Assembly: GCA_030433355.1 (NCBI GenBank)
Contig: JAUIMG010000013.1
Location: 22,323 to 86,322, forward strand
DNA from: Bacteroidia bacterium
GTDB taxonomy: Bacteria; Bacteroidota; Bacteroidia; Flavobacteriales_E; Vicingaceae
Direction: 5' to 3'
DNA: 64,000 bases
The first letter of the stretch is position 1, and every line of letters starts with the position of its first letter. Shown in pieces: positions 44,753 to 53,374 of this stretch. Both the position numbers and the translations under genes were made by a program. Below the pieces are notes generated by a model, which worked only from the letters and a program-made list of their open reading frames with translations, was not told the origin of the DNA and ran no database searches.

Positions 44753-45732
44753 ATAAATTTTTTTCTAGAGTGAAAGAAGTATTCCCAAACGACACTTCCC
44801 TTATAAATACCTTTTTTATTAGCATCTATTGCCTTGATTCGGGCTTTAGGCATCGCATAAAATGAAAAATGAGCTCTTATTATTGCCCAAGCATGATCAA
44901 TTCCATTGCTAAGCAAGAACTTTATAAATGCAATAGCATCTAGTTTCATTCTCCAAATAATTTTAAGCACAGTATAATTACTTTGATCATTTTTATAAAG
45001 GGTAGCTAGGCTATTTCTGAAATTTAAAAAAGTTTTTCTTGGATTGCTGCTTTGCAAGCTTCCTCCGCCTAAATGATAAACAGTACTTTCAGGAACATAA
45101 TAAACCTGATAACCTCTGTTTTTAGCTCTCCAGCATAAATCAATCTCTTCCATATGGGCGAAATAGTTTTCATCAAAGCCACCTAAATTTTTAAAAACGG
45201 AAGATCTGATAAACATACATGCACCACTTGCCCAAAAGATTTCTTTTCTATGATCATACTGACCTAAATCCTTTTCCATAGATTGGAACAGTCTCCCTTG
45301 ACAAAATGGATATCCAAGATAGTCTATAAAACCTCCTGCAGCCCCTGCATATTCAAATTCATCCTTCTGTAAATAAGCTTTAATCTTAGGTTGAGCAATA
45401 GCACAAGATTCATTTTCTCCAAAATAATCTACTATTGGTTGAATCCAATTTTTAGTAACCTCTACATCAGAATTAAGCAGTATAAAAAACTCCTCCTCTA
45501 AGTGCATTAAAGCATCATTGTAGCCTTTTGCAAACCCACCATTCTCCTTATTTATGATGAGTTGAACTTGAGGGAATTCATTCTTTAAAACAGAAATAGA
45601 GTCGTCTGTAGATCCATTATCTGCAACGTATATAGTTGCATTATCTGTGTACTGAACTACAGAAGGAAGGAAGGTTCTCAGGTGTTTAACACCATTCCAG
45701 TTTAAAATAACTACTGCCGTCTGATTGCTCAT
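44728..45732 (-). CDS. Family 2 glycosyltransferase
   Basis: The 334-residue protein starts QTAVVILNWNGVKHLRTFLP and has YVADNGSTDDSI, a DXD-like LLNSDVEV, the acceptor region FWASGACMFIRSS and GGFDENYFAHMEEIDLCWRA, all typical of GT2 rhamnosyl- or glucosyltransferases for O-antigen or exopolysaccharide. It ends with helices that are amphipathic rather than transmembrane. It follows the GWxTD gene by 33 bases on the same strand, so it is likely in the same transcript. Sugar and acceptor are not known. Confidence 0.88.
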   Translation of the reverse strand: MSNQTAVVILNWNGVKHLRTFLPSVVQYTDNATIYVADNGSTDDSISVLKNEFPQVQLIINKENGGFAKGYNDALMHLEEEFFILLNSDVEVTKNWIQPIVDYFGENESCAIAQPKIKAYLQKDEFEYAGAAGGFIDYLGYPFCQGRLFQSMEKDLGQYDHRKEIFWASGACMFIRSSVFKNLGGFDENYFAHMEEIDLCWRAKNRGYQVYYVPESTVYHLGGGSLQSSNPRKTFLNFRNSLATLYKNDQSNYTVLKIIWRMKLDAIAFIKFLLSNGIDHAWAIIRAHFSFYAMPKARIKAIDANKKGIYKGSVVWEYFFHSRKKFIQLKKGFN

Positions 45733-45765
45733 GAAAAAGTTTAGGCCGTAAAGCTAATAAAATAT

Positions 45766-47211
45766 TTATCTGGGATTATTCCAAAGATCTTCTGCTTCTT
45801 GATTCAGTATAGCACCATCTGGAACCTCTAAATTATTATTTAAGGTAGGGTTGGTAGCACTAATTAGTTCAGCTTGCCAATTAGGATTGTTAATTTCTCC
45901 AGGGATATTAGAGTGAAGAACTTGATAGCCTAGCATTTCCATAGTTGGACTATAAAATATAATTTTTCTATCCGTTCTACCACCTAGTTTATAATATTGC
46001 CAAATACTGTAAGGATAGGTATCTCTTTGGTAAGGTACATTTTGCATAGCTGAAGGTTTGCCATACTTTAAATAAATCCTACCTCTGTCTGTTGTATATC
46101 CTTTAACACCGCCGTAGCCAAACATTTCTTGTACTAAATCTACTTCTCTTTTGTATTCATTCCAAGCTCTTTCAGGGTTGGTATTGTCTCTACTCATCCA
46201 AAAGTTTAAGAAAAATCGTTGCATCAACTTTAAATCTGAATAAGCTAACTGATTTTGTGCAAACTGCAATTCACTAGTTGAAGCAATGGGAGTGAGGCAT
46301 CGTATAAATTCTGCCAACTGTTCTTTGTTCGTTAAAGAATCAACAAAAGTGTTTTCCGATTCTACTGCAGAGTAATTGACTAAAGAGGTATTACTTTGAT
46401 AAAATTCTACTTCTCTTTCCGCAATTACTTCGTTGTTTTTATTTTTAATGGCAACGTGCAGTTTATATCTTCCTGTGGGAAGTTCTTTTAAATTGAAATT
46501 CTGAATTACAGGTATAACTTCATCTGTTTGCAGACGTTTGAGGGCATTTAAATTGGCAATTACTTTGTTAGAACTAACACTTCTAATACCATATTCCATC
46601 AAAAAGGCTTCTCCTTCTCCCAATGTTTTATCACTATTGTATATTTCTTGATAGAAGTATAAGCTCTGATTATAGTCGTCATACATTTGAGGAAAGTTTG
46701 GTGCAATATCAAATCCATGTTTAGAAAAAGATGTTTTTTCTGTTGTTGCTTGAATATTTGTTGCTAATTGTATTTCCGAAAGTTCTAATTTGTTTTCAGT
46801 GAAATTGATTTCTCTTAAATCTTGGCTTACCGTATCCATTTTACCACTAACCAAATCTCTAGCAAATAAGGTGAATTTGTACTTACCATTTGGCACGCTA
46901 ACCCTTTTCATATCAATGATGTCTTGAATTTCCATACTGTTTTTATATATCGGAGAATTCAGTCTAAATTTTTCAAAAGCAATAACCTCTTTTCCTTTTT
47001 CTATCAAGTAGGTCATTTCTAAATTGGCTTGAATTCCTCCTTCCACTTCGGTGTAATTGAGTGACTTTCCATTGATAGACAGATAAAACTCTATATATGC
47101 TTTACCACCGGGTACTTTGAAAATGGTATAGGGTAATACAAGGTTAACTGCTGATAATGATGCAGTTGATAGGAAAAAGATGCTAAATAAAAGCCAAATA
47201 ATTCGTTTCAT
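45766..47211 (-). CDS. GWxTD-domain-containing secreted protein
   Basis: The 481-residue protein has a signal peptide (about 1-21, STASLSAVN) and the GWxTD family pattern in its second half: FWMSRDNTNPERAWNEYKR near the centre, GYTTDRGRIYLKYGKPSAMQ, YSIWQYYKLGGR and EMLGYQVLHSNIPGEINNPN. The family is found widely in Bacteroidota and its role is unknown; the name comes from a Gly-Trp-x-Thr-Asp motif that here reads differently, FWMSRD. It probably acts in the periplasm. Co-transcription with the GT2 gene is likely from the 33-base gap. Confidence 0.8.
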   Translation of the reverse strand: MKRIIWLLFSIFFLSTASLSAVNLVLPYTIFKVPGGKAYIEFYLSINGKSLNYTEVEGGIQANLEMTYLIEKGKEVIAFEKFRLNSPIYKNSMEIQDIIDMKRVSVPNGKYKFTLFARDLVSGKMDTVSQDLREINFTENKLELSEIQLATNIQATTEKTSFSKHGFDIAPNFPQMYDDYNQSLYFYQEIYNSDKTLGEGEAFLMEYGIRSVSSNKVIANLNALKRLQTDEVIPVIQNFNLKELPTGRYKLHVAIKNKNNEVIAEREVEFYQSNTSLVNYSAVESENTFVDSLTNKEQLAEFIRCLTPIASTSELQFAQNQLAYSDLKLMQRFFLNFWMSRDNTNPERAWNEYKREVDLVQEMFGYGGVKGYTTDRGRIYLKYGKPSAMQNVPYQRDTYPYSIWQYYKLGGRTDRKIIFYSPTMEMLGYQVLHSNIPGEINNPNWQAELISATNPTLNNNLEVPDGAILNQEAEDLWNNPR

Positions 47212-47288
47212 ACACTACTAAATTACTTATGTAGACACATTAAAATAAAAAAACGTTTCAAAAAAGTTTTCATTTTTAAAAGCTTTGC

Positions 47289-47296
47289 TACTTTTG
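47289..47296 (+). promoter_or_regulatory. -7 promoter box (TACTTTTG) for tRNA-Ser
   Basis: Exact TAnnTTTG match ending 4 bases before the first base of the mature tRNA. No TTTG was seen at the -33 distance. Confidence 0.5.
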
Positions 47297-47300
47297 CGGC

Positions 47301-47385
47301 GGAGAAATGGCAGAGCGGTTGAATGCACCAGTCTTGAAAACTGGCATACCGAGAGGTATCGGGGGTTCGAATCCCTCTTTCTCCG
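47301..47385 (+). tRNA. tRNA-Ser (anticodon UGA)
   Basis: GGAGAAA at 47301-47307 pairs with TTTCTCC at 47378-47384, with G at 47385 as the discriminator. The anticodon stem-loop reads CCAGT-CTTGAAA-ACTGG, giving anticodon TGA. A long variable arm (ATACC-GAGA-GGTAT) marks a class II tRNA, and the T-loop GGTTCGAATCC is normal. CCA is not encoded. It reads UCA and other serine UCN codons. Confidence 0.95.
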
Positions 47386-47389
47386 CTTC

Positions 47390-47422
47390 AAAAAGCTCAA
47401 AACGAAAGTTTTGAGCTTTTTT
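47390..47422 (+). terminator. Rho-independent terminator after tRNA-Ser
   Basis: AAAAGCTCAAAAC (47391-47403) and GTTTTGAGCTTTT (47408-47420) form a perfect 13-bp stem with a GAAA tetraloop, followed by more T to 47422. Confidence 0.8.
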
Positions 47423-47430
47423 GTTTTCGG

Positions 47431-47594
47431 AAAAGCGTTAAGCTTGCTTATAAGCTTTAGAGAAAACAAAAAAGAAAGCGATTCAACGAATCGATTGAGC
47501 TTTTTGAAGCGATACCAACCCTCTAGGATGGACGAGCTGAAAGCGAAGTCAATCCCTAATTTAGATTAGTATAAAAAAGCGTTAAGCTCGCTTT
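47431..47594. repeat. Repeat-rich spacer after tRNA-Ser
   Basis: AAAAGCGTTAAGCT occurs at 47431-47444 and again at 47575-47588. TTGAGCTTTTTGAAGCG at 47495-47511 is an exact inverted copy of 47384-47400 (the tRNA's last base plus the terminator's first arm). CGATTC-AAC-GAATCG at 47479-47493 is another perfect hairpin. The spacer is not coding on either strand: the open frames across it run through the tRNA. Confidence 0.65.
47573..47594 (-). terminator. Putative terminator of the 47659-48117 gene
   Basis: On the minus strand AAAGCG, a 7-base loop and CGCTTT (47576-47581 with 47589-47594) are followed by a T-run, 65 bases downstream of the stop at 47659. The stem is short (6 bp), so this is a moderate call. 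Confidence 0.45.
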
Positions 47595-47658
47595 AGTTTA
47601 GAGTTATTTATTCAACACTTTCGTTTTTATCTTTTAAACATCTGTGAGCTAGATAACT

Positions 47659-48117
47659 TTATTGATCTAATGAATTTACAATATTTACGTAGTAAGCATT
47701 TTGAGCTTTAACTGTTTTAGTTGAAAGTATGACAATATAGTCGGCAAAGCGGTAATAAAATGCCTTTCCAAGTTCTTCATCTAATTCAGTTTTTGTAAAA
47801 TTTTCTTTTGGAATAGATTTTTTTATCTCCAAGTAGTGTTCTTTATCAAAAAAAGCAAACAATACTTCATCTTCTATTTTATTGAACATACTTAAAGGTT
47901 CGTTTTGCAGACCTTCGGCCTCCTCGCTGTATCTGTCTTCGCAAACATATAGTTTTTGCTGAGTATCAAAGTAAAACCCATTAACCAAAGCAAAAGTTTC
48001 TAAGTCAACTTCGTCTAATCCTCTTATTTTATGCAATTCATCTAAGGTCAATAAACAGTTTTGACTATAAGTACAGAAAGAGAGTGAGAATAATGTTATA
48101 AATAGTATACTTTTCAT
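47659..48117 (-). CDS. Small secreted hypothetical protein
   Basis: The 152-residue product has a signal peptide (about 1-18, LSFCTYSQ) and a soluble rest with two cysteines near the start (one right after the signal, NCLLTLDELHKIRGLDEVDL, and another at YVCEDRYSEEAEG). It ends KAQNAYYVNIVNSLDQ. No family is recognised. It is a lone gene with a weak terminator and no clear -7 box upstream. Its codon use looks like that of neighbouring genes. Confidence 0.75.
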   Translation of the reverse strand: MKSILFITLFSLSFCTYSQNCLLTLDELHKIRGLDEVDLETFALVNGFYFDTQQKLYVCEDRYSEEAEGLQNEPLSMFNKIEDEVLFAFFDKEHYLEIKKSIPKENFTKTELDEELGKAFYYRFADYIVILSTKTVKAQNAYYVNIVNSLDQ

Positions 48118-48405
48118 CAGTTTTAATGTTATTTACAGGATATCATACTATTAAAGGTAGTGAAATGTTACATTTTTTTGAGAGATTATTAATTAAAGGA
48201 GAAGGGTTGAATTTTTTACAATTGAGTTAATAGCCAATCAGGGAATTTCAAATTATGAATGCTTCAATTTAAATTGGCTAATTGCTAAAATAGCTGAATG
48301 CTTAAATTGGGTTAAATCTTATCTTAAACCAACCATGATGTTTAATAAAAAATAATTCTGAACATACTTAAATAATTATCGTTTGCTTTGCATTAAAGCC
48401 TTTGT
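48118..48405. other. Non-coding spacer before mutS2
   Basis: This 288-base gap has no supported gene. AGCCAAT (48232-48238) and ATTGGCT (48273-48279) are complementary, and TGAATGCTT occurs twice (near 48256 and 48295), but with no obvious promoter, terminator or RNA fold. Nothing further is claimed. Confidence 0.5.
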
Positions 48406-50529
48406 ATGAAGTTTTTTGATGAGAAAACAGCTGTTGATTTAGAGTTTGATCAAATTCGAACTTGGCTTTCTAATTACTGTAAAACAAAAACAGTAGGGGA
48501 AAAGCTTATTCGCCTGCAACCTTTAAGAAATTCTAAAGAAATTGAGTATCGCTTAGAACTTGTACATGAACTGCAACTCATTCGAAATAAAGGACTCCGC
48601 TTTCCTAGAATGGAATTTGAAGAGCTTCACAAAGAAATAAGGCTTTTGCAAATTACCGCTTCTGTTTTAGAAGAAGTTAGTATAATTCATATTCTAGATG
48701 CTTCTCGTTTTGTGAATGAGCTTTTCTTATTTTTTAAAGACAATTTGGATTTTTTTCCAAATTTAAAAGGGCTAATAGCTAAAGCACACTATACGAAATC
48801 CATTGAGAAAAAGGTAGATACCGTTTTTGATAAACGTCTTAAAATTAAAGATGATGCTTCTCCAGAACTGGAGAGGATTCGTCAGCGTATTTCAGCCTTA
48901 AAAAAACAAATCAATAGAAATTTTGAGAAAGCCTTAAAGACTGCTAAAAATAAAGGCTTTATAGACGATATCAGTGAAAATGTTATTGATAATCGTAGAG
49001 TAATGACGGTACTTTCTACTTATAAAAGACAAGTAGATGGGAATATCTTAGGGTCGTCTAAAACAGGTTCTTTGAGTTATATAGAGCCACAAATAAATAG
49101 AGCACTAAATTTTCAGCTAGACCAATTGAAAGACGATGAACGTAAAGAGATTCGTAGAATTTTAGCTGCTCTTACTGAATTTATGCGAACTCATCTAGAC
49201 TTAATTACTGCATATCAGCAGATTATTTGTGATTTTGATGAAGTAAATGCTAAAGTGCAATTGGCTCAAAAAATTGGAGGTCTTCGTCCACTTTTAAACT
49301 TTAAAAATCAGGATACTTATTTGAAAGAGGCCTATCATCCCATATTGAAAGTAAAAAATGATGAGGCTAAGCAGAAAACTATCCCACAAACCTTTTCTCT
49401 AACCCAAAAGAATCGTTTATTAGTTATTTCAGGTCCAAATGCAGGTGGTAAGTCTATAACATTAAAGACTATAGGATTACTGCAGTTGATGTTGCAATCT
49501 GGTCTATTAATTCCGGTAGATGCTACAAGCAAATTTGCCTTTTTTGATTATATTCTTTCTGATATTGGAGATAACCAATCTATTGAAAATCAATTAAGTA
49601 CATATAGTTATCGGTTGCAGCGGATGAACTTTTTTCTGAAAAAGTTAAGTCCTAAAAGTTTGTTATTATTAGATGAATTTGGGACAGGTTCAGACCCAGA
49701 ATTGGGCGGAGCATTAGCGGAGGTGTTTTTTGAAAAGATTTATGAAGAAGGTTGTTTTGGCGTAATTACAACACATTACTCCAACATCAAATTAAAGGCA
49801 GCAGAATTAGCAGAGGCAGAGAATGCCAATATGCTATTTAACAGAAGTACCTTAACTCCTGAGTATTTGTTAGAAGTTGGTCAGCCAGGTTCTTCTTTTA
49901 CTTTTGAAGTTGCTCAAATGAATGGTATTCCTAAGAACATGCTTAAAGAGGCCAAACTGAAGGTAGATAAGCAAAAAGTAAAATTTGACCAATTAATTTC
50001 AGATTTGCAAAGAGAAAAGTCCATTTTGCAGAAATTGAAGAAAGAAAGTTATGCAGCCAAATTGGCTATGGAGGAAAGCAAGGAGGAGTTTGAAGAAAAA
50101 AGTGAGCATTTTGAAGAGCGTTTAAAAACGCAGGAAAGATTGATAGAGAAGAATAATAAGTTTTTGAATCATGGGAAGAAAATGGGTCAGTTTATTCAAA
50201 ATTTCCCAACCAAATCAAAGAAAAAGCAAGAGGAACATTTGCAAGAATTAAAGAAGTACTTAACTATAGAGAAAACAAAAATTGAATTAGCGATTAAAAA
50301 AGCACAAGATGCAGAAAGGAAGAAGCAAGAGGTTCAAAAGGCGAAAAAGCCAAGTAAGAAGAAGGCGAAAGTAAACCCCAAAGCAAAGCCTATAGTTGTT
50401 GGCTGCAGAGTAAAGTTAAAGCAAGGAAAGCAAAGTGGAGAGGTTATCTCTATAGATGCAAACGAAGCTACAGTAGTATTTGGAAACTTAAAAGCCAAAG
50501 TGAAATTGGATCAGCTGATTGGAATGTAG
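48406..50529 (+). CDS. mutS2: MutS2-family DNA mismatch-binding ATPase without Smr domain
   Basis: The 707-residue protein has the MutS2 N-terminal core (VDLEFDQIRTWLSNYCKTK, SAVLEEVSIIHILDAS-like clamp), Walker A VISGPNAGGKSITLKTIG near 343-360 and Walker B SLLLLDEFGTGSDPE. A long coiled coil (about 530-630) follows, and the end is a basic stretch plus a KOW-like PIVVGCRVKLKQGKQSGEVI. The Smr nuclease domain that gives many MutS2 proteins their endonuclease activity is absent, as I believe is common in Bacteroidota. It may act on recombination intermediates or collided ribosomes. Confidence 0.92.
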   Translation: MKFFDEKTAVDLEFDQIRTWLSNYCKTKTVGEKLIRLQPLRNSKEIEYRLELVHELQLIRNKGLRFPRMEFEELHKEIRLLQITASVLEEVSIIHILDASRFVNELFLFFKDNLDFFPNLKGLIAKAHYTKSIEKKVDTVFDKRLKIKDDASPELERIRQRISALKKQINRNFEKALKTAKNKGFIDDISENVIDNRRVMTVLSTYKRQVDGNILGSSKTGSLSYIEPQINRALNFQLDQLKDDERKEIRRILAALTEFMRTHLDLITAYQQIICDFDEVNAKVQLAQKIGGLRPLLNFKNQDTYLKEAYHPILKVKNDEAKQKTIPQTFSLTQKNRLLVISGPNAGGKSITLKTIGLLQLMLQSGLLIPVDATSKFAFFDYILSDIGDNQSIENQLSTYSYRLQRMNFFLKKLSPKSLLLLDEFGTGSDPELGGALAEVFFEKIYEEGCFGVITTHYSNIKLKAAELAEAENANMLFNRSTLTPEYLLEVGQPGSSFTFEVAQMNGIPKNMLKEAKLKVDKQKVKFDQLISDLQREKSILQKLKKESYAAKLAMEESKEEFEEKSEHFEERLKTQERLIEKNNKFLNHGKKMGQFIQNFPTKSKKKQEEHLQELKKYLTIEKTKIELAIKKAQDAERKKQEVQKAKKPSKKKAKVNPKAKPIVVGCRVKLKQGKQSGEVISIDANEATVVFGNLKAKVKLDQLIGM

Positions 50530-50595
50530 AATATAGATAATGAATCTGAGAATTATAAATTTCAATTTTCTACTTTCTAGCTAATTTTGACTTTC

Positions 50596-51789
50596 ATGAA
50601 CAGAACAGATTTATCTTCTGAAGATTTTACCTACGATTTAGCGGAAGAGAGGATTGCTAAATATCCCTTAAAGAATAGGAATCAATCTAAGTTATTGACT
50701 TACAAAGCCGGTAAAATTGGAGAGGATGTGTTTTCTAATTTAAATAATCACCTGCCTAAGGGTTCAGTTTTAGTATTTAATGATACCAAAGTATTGGCTG
50801 CTCGCTTGTATTTCCAAAAGGAAACAGGTGCAAAAATCGAAATCTTCTGTTTAGAGCCTTTTGAAAGTACTGTAGAACAAGCTTTGACATCAACTGAAAA
50901 TTGCAGGTGGCAGTGTATGGTCGGGAACTTAAAACGCTTTAAGGAAAAGGACATTTTACAGTTGGAGATTGCAGGGGCTTTATTAAAGGCTAGTATTGTT
51001 AAGAAGCGAAAAACGGATGTTATCATTCAATTTATGTGGAGTGGGAAAGTTGAGTTCTCAAGGATCTTAGAGGAAGCAGGTGAAATTCCATTACCACCCT
51101 ATTTAAATAGAGATACAGAGCTAGAAGACCAAGAGAATTATCAAACTGTATATGCTAAAACGGAGGGAGCTGTTGCTGCACCAACTGCAGGCTTACATTT
51201 CGTAGCTGAGCAATTAGATAGCTTACAAAAAGAAGGACATCATTTAGCTTATTTAACACTTTATGTTGGCGCGGGTACTTTTCGTTCTGTAAAGACCGAT
51301 AAGTTGGTAGACCATGAAATGCATCAAGAACGGATCGTGATTTCTAAAAAGGCCATTGAGCTGCTATCCCATAGAAAAGGCAGCATTATTAGTGTTGGAA
51401 CTACTAGTCTGAGGTCATTAGAAAGTATGTATTGGATGGCTGTGAAGATGCACACAAACAATAATATTTACGAAAAAAGTATTAGTCAAGAAGATGCATA
51501 TGAATTAGCTTCTACTTGGACATGGAAAGAGGCATGTGATTACCTTTTAAAAGTTCTTAATGAAACAAAGAGAAATGAAATTGATTTTCATTCAGGCCTA
51601 TTCATCATGCCAGGTTATGAATGGAAAGCTATAGATGGATTAATTACCAACTTTCATCAACCTAAGAGCACTTTATTAGCTCTAGTTTCTTCTTGGATAG
51701 GGGAAGATTGGAGAAAGGTATATAGCTATGCTTTAGAGAATGATTTTCGTTTTTTAAGTTATGGTGACTCCTCTTTACTTTTGAGGTAG
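50596..51789 (+). CDS. queA: S-adenosylmethionine:tRNA ribosyltransferase-isomerase QueA
   Basis: ATG at 50596 gives 397 residues (an in-frame TTG at 50587 is not needed). QueA motifs are FTYDLAEERIAKYPLKNRNQ, GSVLVFNDTKVLAARL, GEIPLPPYLNR, YAKTEGAVAAPTAGLHF, YVGAGTFRSV and NFHQPKSTLLALVSSW. It makes epoxyqueuosine from 7-aminomethyl-7-deazaguanine in tRNA. The Bacteroidota form is longer than the 340-350 residues of E. coli QueA, with an insertion around residues 270-310. Only 66 bases follow mutS2, and no terminator was found between them. Confidence 0.93.
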   Translation: MNRTDLSSEDFTYDLAEERIAKYPLKNRNQSKLLTYKAGKIGEDVFSNLNNHLPKGSVLVFNDTKVLAARLYFQKETGAKIEIFCLEPFESTVEQALTSTENCRWQCMVGNLKRFKEKDILQLEIAGALLKASIVKKRKTDVIIQFMWSGKVEFSRILEEAGEIPLPPYLNRDTELEDQENYQTVYAKTEGAVAAPTAGLHFVAEQLDSLQKEGHHLAYLTLYVGAGTFRSVKTDKLVDHEMHQERIVISKKAIELLSHRKGSIISVGTTSLRSLESMYWMAVKMHTNNNIYEKSISQEDAYELASTWTWKEACDYLLKVLNETKRNEIDFHSGLFIMPGYEWKAIDGLITNFHQPKSTLLALVSSWIGEDWRKVYSYALENDFRFLSYGDSSLLLR

Positions 51790-51791
51790 GT

Positions 51792-52079
51792 CTAGATTTC
51801 ATACTCTAAACTTCTCCAATCTGTATTTTTTTTGGCCCAAGCTTTTACAAAAGGGCAGTAAATCACAATTTGTAATCCTAGTTTTTGACCGTACTTCAAG
51901 GCATGTAAAGCTAGGGCCTCACCAATCCCTTGACTAGCTATTTCTTTTGGAACGCCGGTATGCATAATATAGAAATTTCCTTCACTGATGCGGTATACAA
52001 TTTCTGCTTTATGCTCACCTTCTAGTATTTCAAATTGACCGTTTTCTTCGTTATGGTATATTTTGAAGTTCATATGCAT
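51792..52079 (-). CDS. Small GNAT-type N-acetyltransferase
   Basis: The 95-residue protein is a minimal GNAT domain of the Acetyltransf_CG type: FEILEGEHKAEIVYRIS, YIMHTGVPKEIASQGIGEAL with the acetyl-CoA loop QGIGEAL in place of Q/RxxGxG/A, and VIYCPFVKAWAKKN. Target unknown. The ATG at 52079 sits 3 bases after the stop of the preceding membrane gene; a second ATG two codons on is equally possible. It ends the four-gene unit and converges on queA with 2 bases between the stops. Confidence 0.82.
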   Translation of the reverse strand: MHMNFKIYHNEENGQFEILEGEHKAEIVYRISEGNFYIMHTGVPKEIASQGIGEALALHALKYGQKLGLQIVIYCPFVKAWAKKNTDWRSLEYEI

Positions 52080-52082
52080 AAT

Positions 52083-52496
52083 TTAATTAAGCAACTCAAG
52101 AAAATTAAGAATAAATAAGAGGAACCATAGAAACAATCTTACTCTATTAACCTTTACCAACTCTTTTGCTGGAGGAATTGGATTAGAAATTCTATCAATC
52201 TTACTGTGCAGAGGAACCGCTTGTAAAAAAGTTAATGCCCAAAGAGCTATAACAATAAGAAGAGAAATCACGGTGTTATAGCTGAAAGTATTGATGAATT
52301 GTATGCTAACTAGAATAGCTTGGCTTAACATCAAGGGTAGAACAACTACAGTAATTCTCCTTGTGTATTTTGGATGCCATCGTTTTAAATCTTTTGCACT
52401 CATTTGCGTAAAAGAAGGGTAAATAATTAGCTGTACTAAAAGAATAAGCACAACTAATCCAAAATCTACCAGAAGTCTAAATAGAAGTAAATTCAT
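52083..52496 (-). CDS. Four-helix membrane protein of unknown function
   Basis: The 137-residue protein has four predicted membrane helices (about 6-26, 48-68, 76-94 and 120-136) with a basic loop, LKRWHPKYTRRI, between the first two. No enzyme motif is recognised. Its ATG overlaps the stop of the DoxX-like gene by one base. Two other membrane genes in the row suggest a small membrane complex or operon, but there is no clue to its substrate. Confidence 0.75.
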   Translation of the reverse strand: MNLLLFRLLVDFGLVVLILLVQLIIYPSFTQMSAKDLKRWHPKYTRRITVVVLPLMLSQAILVSIQFINTFSYNTVISLLIVIALWALTFLQAVPLHSKIDRISNPIPPAKELVKVNRVRLFLWFLLFILNFLELLN

Positions 52497-52882
52497 TAAT
52501 TAAAAAAAGAAATAAAGTTGTTACGATGACTCCAAGCCCAAAGCATAAGTATTGGGTGTATTATTATTAAACGGAACCATGAAATAAATGCTGAAACACA
52601 GAAATAACCTTCGAAGCAATTCCCTTCAGAAATAAAGTAAATGTGAGAAGGAATGAATAGGAATAAAAGTAAAACTATTCCATAAACCCCTGATCTTCTG
52701 CTTTTAGGATAGACTAATAATAGAGCTAGAAATATTTCTGCAGCACCACTTAAATAGTTTATTGCTTTTGGCATTGGAAGGTAATCTGGTATTAAGGGGA
52801 TATAGAAATCTGGAATGATAAAATGATTAAATCCTGCTAATAGGTAAAACCCAATAAGAGTTGTTAAACTATATTTTTTCAT
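52496..52882 (-). CDS. DoxX-like membrane protein
   Basis: The 128-residue protein has four membrane helices and the DoxX pattern: YLLAGFNHFIIPDFYIPLIP, NYLSGAAEIFLALLLVYPKS and a PSHIYFISEGN loop. The family includes the small subunit of a quinol oxidase in an archaeon, but most bacterial members are of unknown function. It overlaps the upstream membrane gene by 14 bases. Confidence 0.82.
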   Translation of the reverse strand: MKKYSLTTLIGFYLLAGFNHFIIPDFYIPLIPDYLPMPKAINYLSGAAEIFLALLLVYPKSRRSGVYGIVLLLFLFIPSHIYFISEGNCFEGYFCVSAFISWFRLIIIHPILMLWAWSHRNNFISFFN

Positions 52883-53279
52883 TTGTTAAACTCCATTTGG
52901 TTTGTCTGTGCACTTGTCTTAAAATCAAAAAGAAAGGGATCCACCAAATCAAATCATTTCCAATTAATAGGTAACCAAACTTGGGGTCAATTTTTTCTAA
53001 ATAAACATTTATTACATACCCCATAGGTCCAAATATTTTACCAAGAAAGCCCACAGCAATTATAGGCCAATGTCGAATTGGGTCAAAACTAGACCACCAA
53101 TAACCTAAGCCATATACGCCAACAATCATTCCTGTACCTTGCCAAATAGTTGAGTAAGAAGGTAAATCCATTCCCATCCATTCAAAGTAACTATTAGGAA
53201 AAAGCACTACCCAAGCGCCCCATATAATATTATAAACTGCAGCTAATTGCATGCAGACTTTCATTTGATTGCTTGTCAT
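52869..53279 (-). CDS. Multi-helix membrane protein of unknown function
   Basis: The 136-residue product has four membrane segments and an unusual number of Trp residues (NIIWGAWVVLFP, GLGYWWSSFDPIRHWP, LIWWIPFFL). I recall relatives being named alkyl hydroperoxide reductase in databases, but there is no CxxC or peroxiredoxin fold, so that name is not supported. First gene of the unit with DoxX-like, four-helix and GNAT genes. No -7 box is visible upstream. Confidence 0.75.
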   Translation of the reverse strand: MTSNQMKVCMQLAAVYNIIWGAWVVLFPNSYFEWMGMDLPSYSTIWQGTGMIVGVYGLGYWWSSFDPIRHWPIIAVGFLGKIFGPMGYVINVYLEKIDPKFGYLLIGNDLIWWIPFFLILRQVHRQTKWSLTNEKI

Positions 53280-53345
53280 GGTTTGGAGATTTTTAATTAC
53301 ACAAATAAGTATAGTATTTGTTCTTTCATTGGGGATTTAGCTTGC

Positions 53346-53353
53346 TATATTTG
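53346..53353 (+). promoter_or_regulatory. -7 promoter box (TATATTTG) for the glycosyltransferase operon
   Basis: Exact TAnnTTTG match 21 bases before the preferred TTG start at 53375. Its position inside the longer frame from 53318 argues against that longer start. Confidence 0.5.
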
Positions 53354-53374
53354 TCTCTCTTTATTTTATTACTC

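Noticed and set aside
47227..47569. Open frames on both strands across tRNA-Ser and its spacer (80 and 94 codons)
   Set aside because: They run through a full tRNA and terminator and show no signal or domain.
53318..53374. Longer glycosyltransferase start with a hydrophobic N-terminal segment
   Set aside because: The segment covers a perfect -7 promoter box, and the TTG at 53375 gives a normal GT4 N-terminus.
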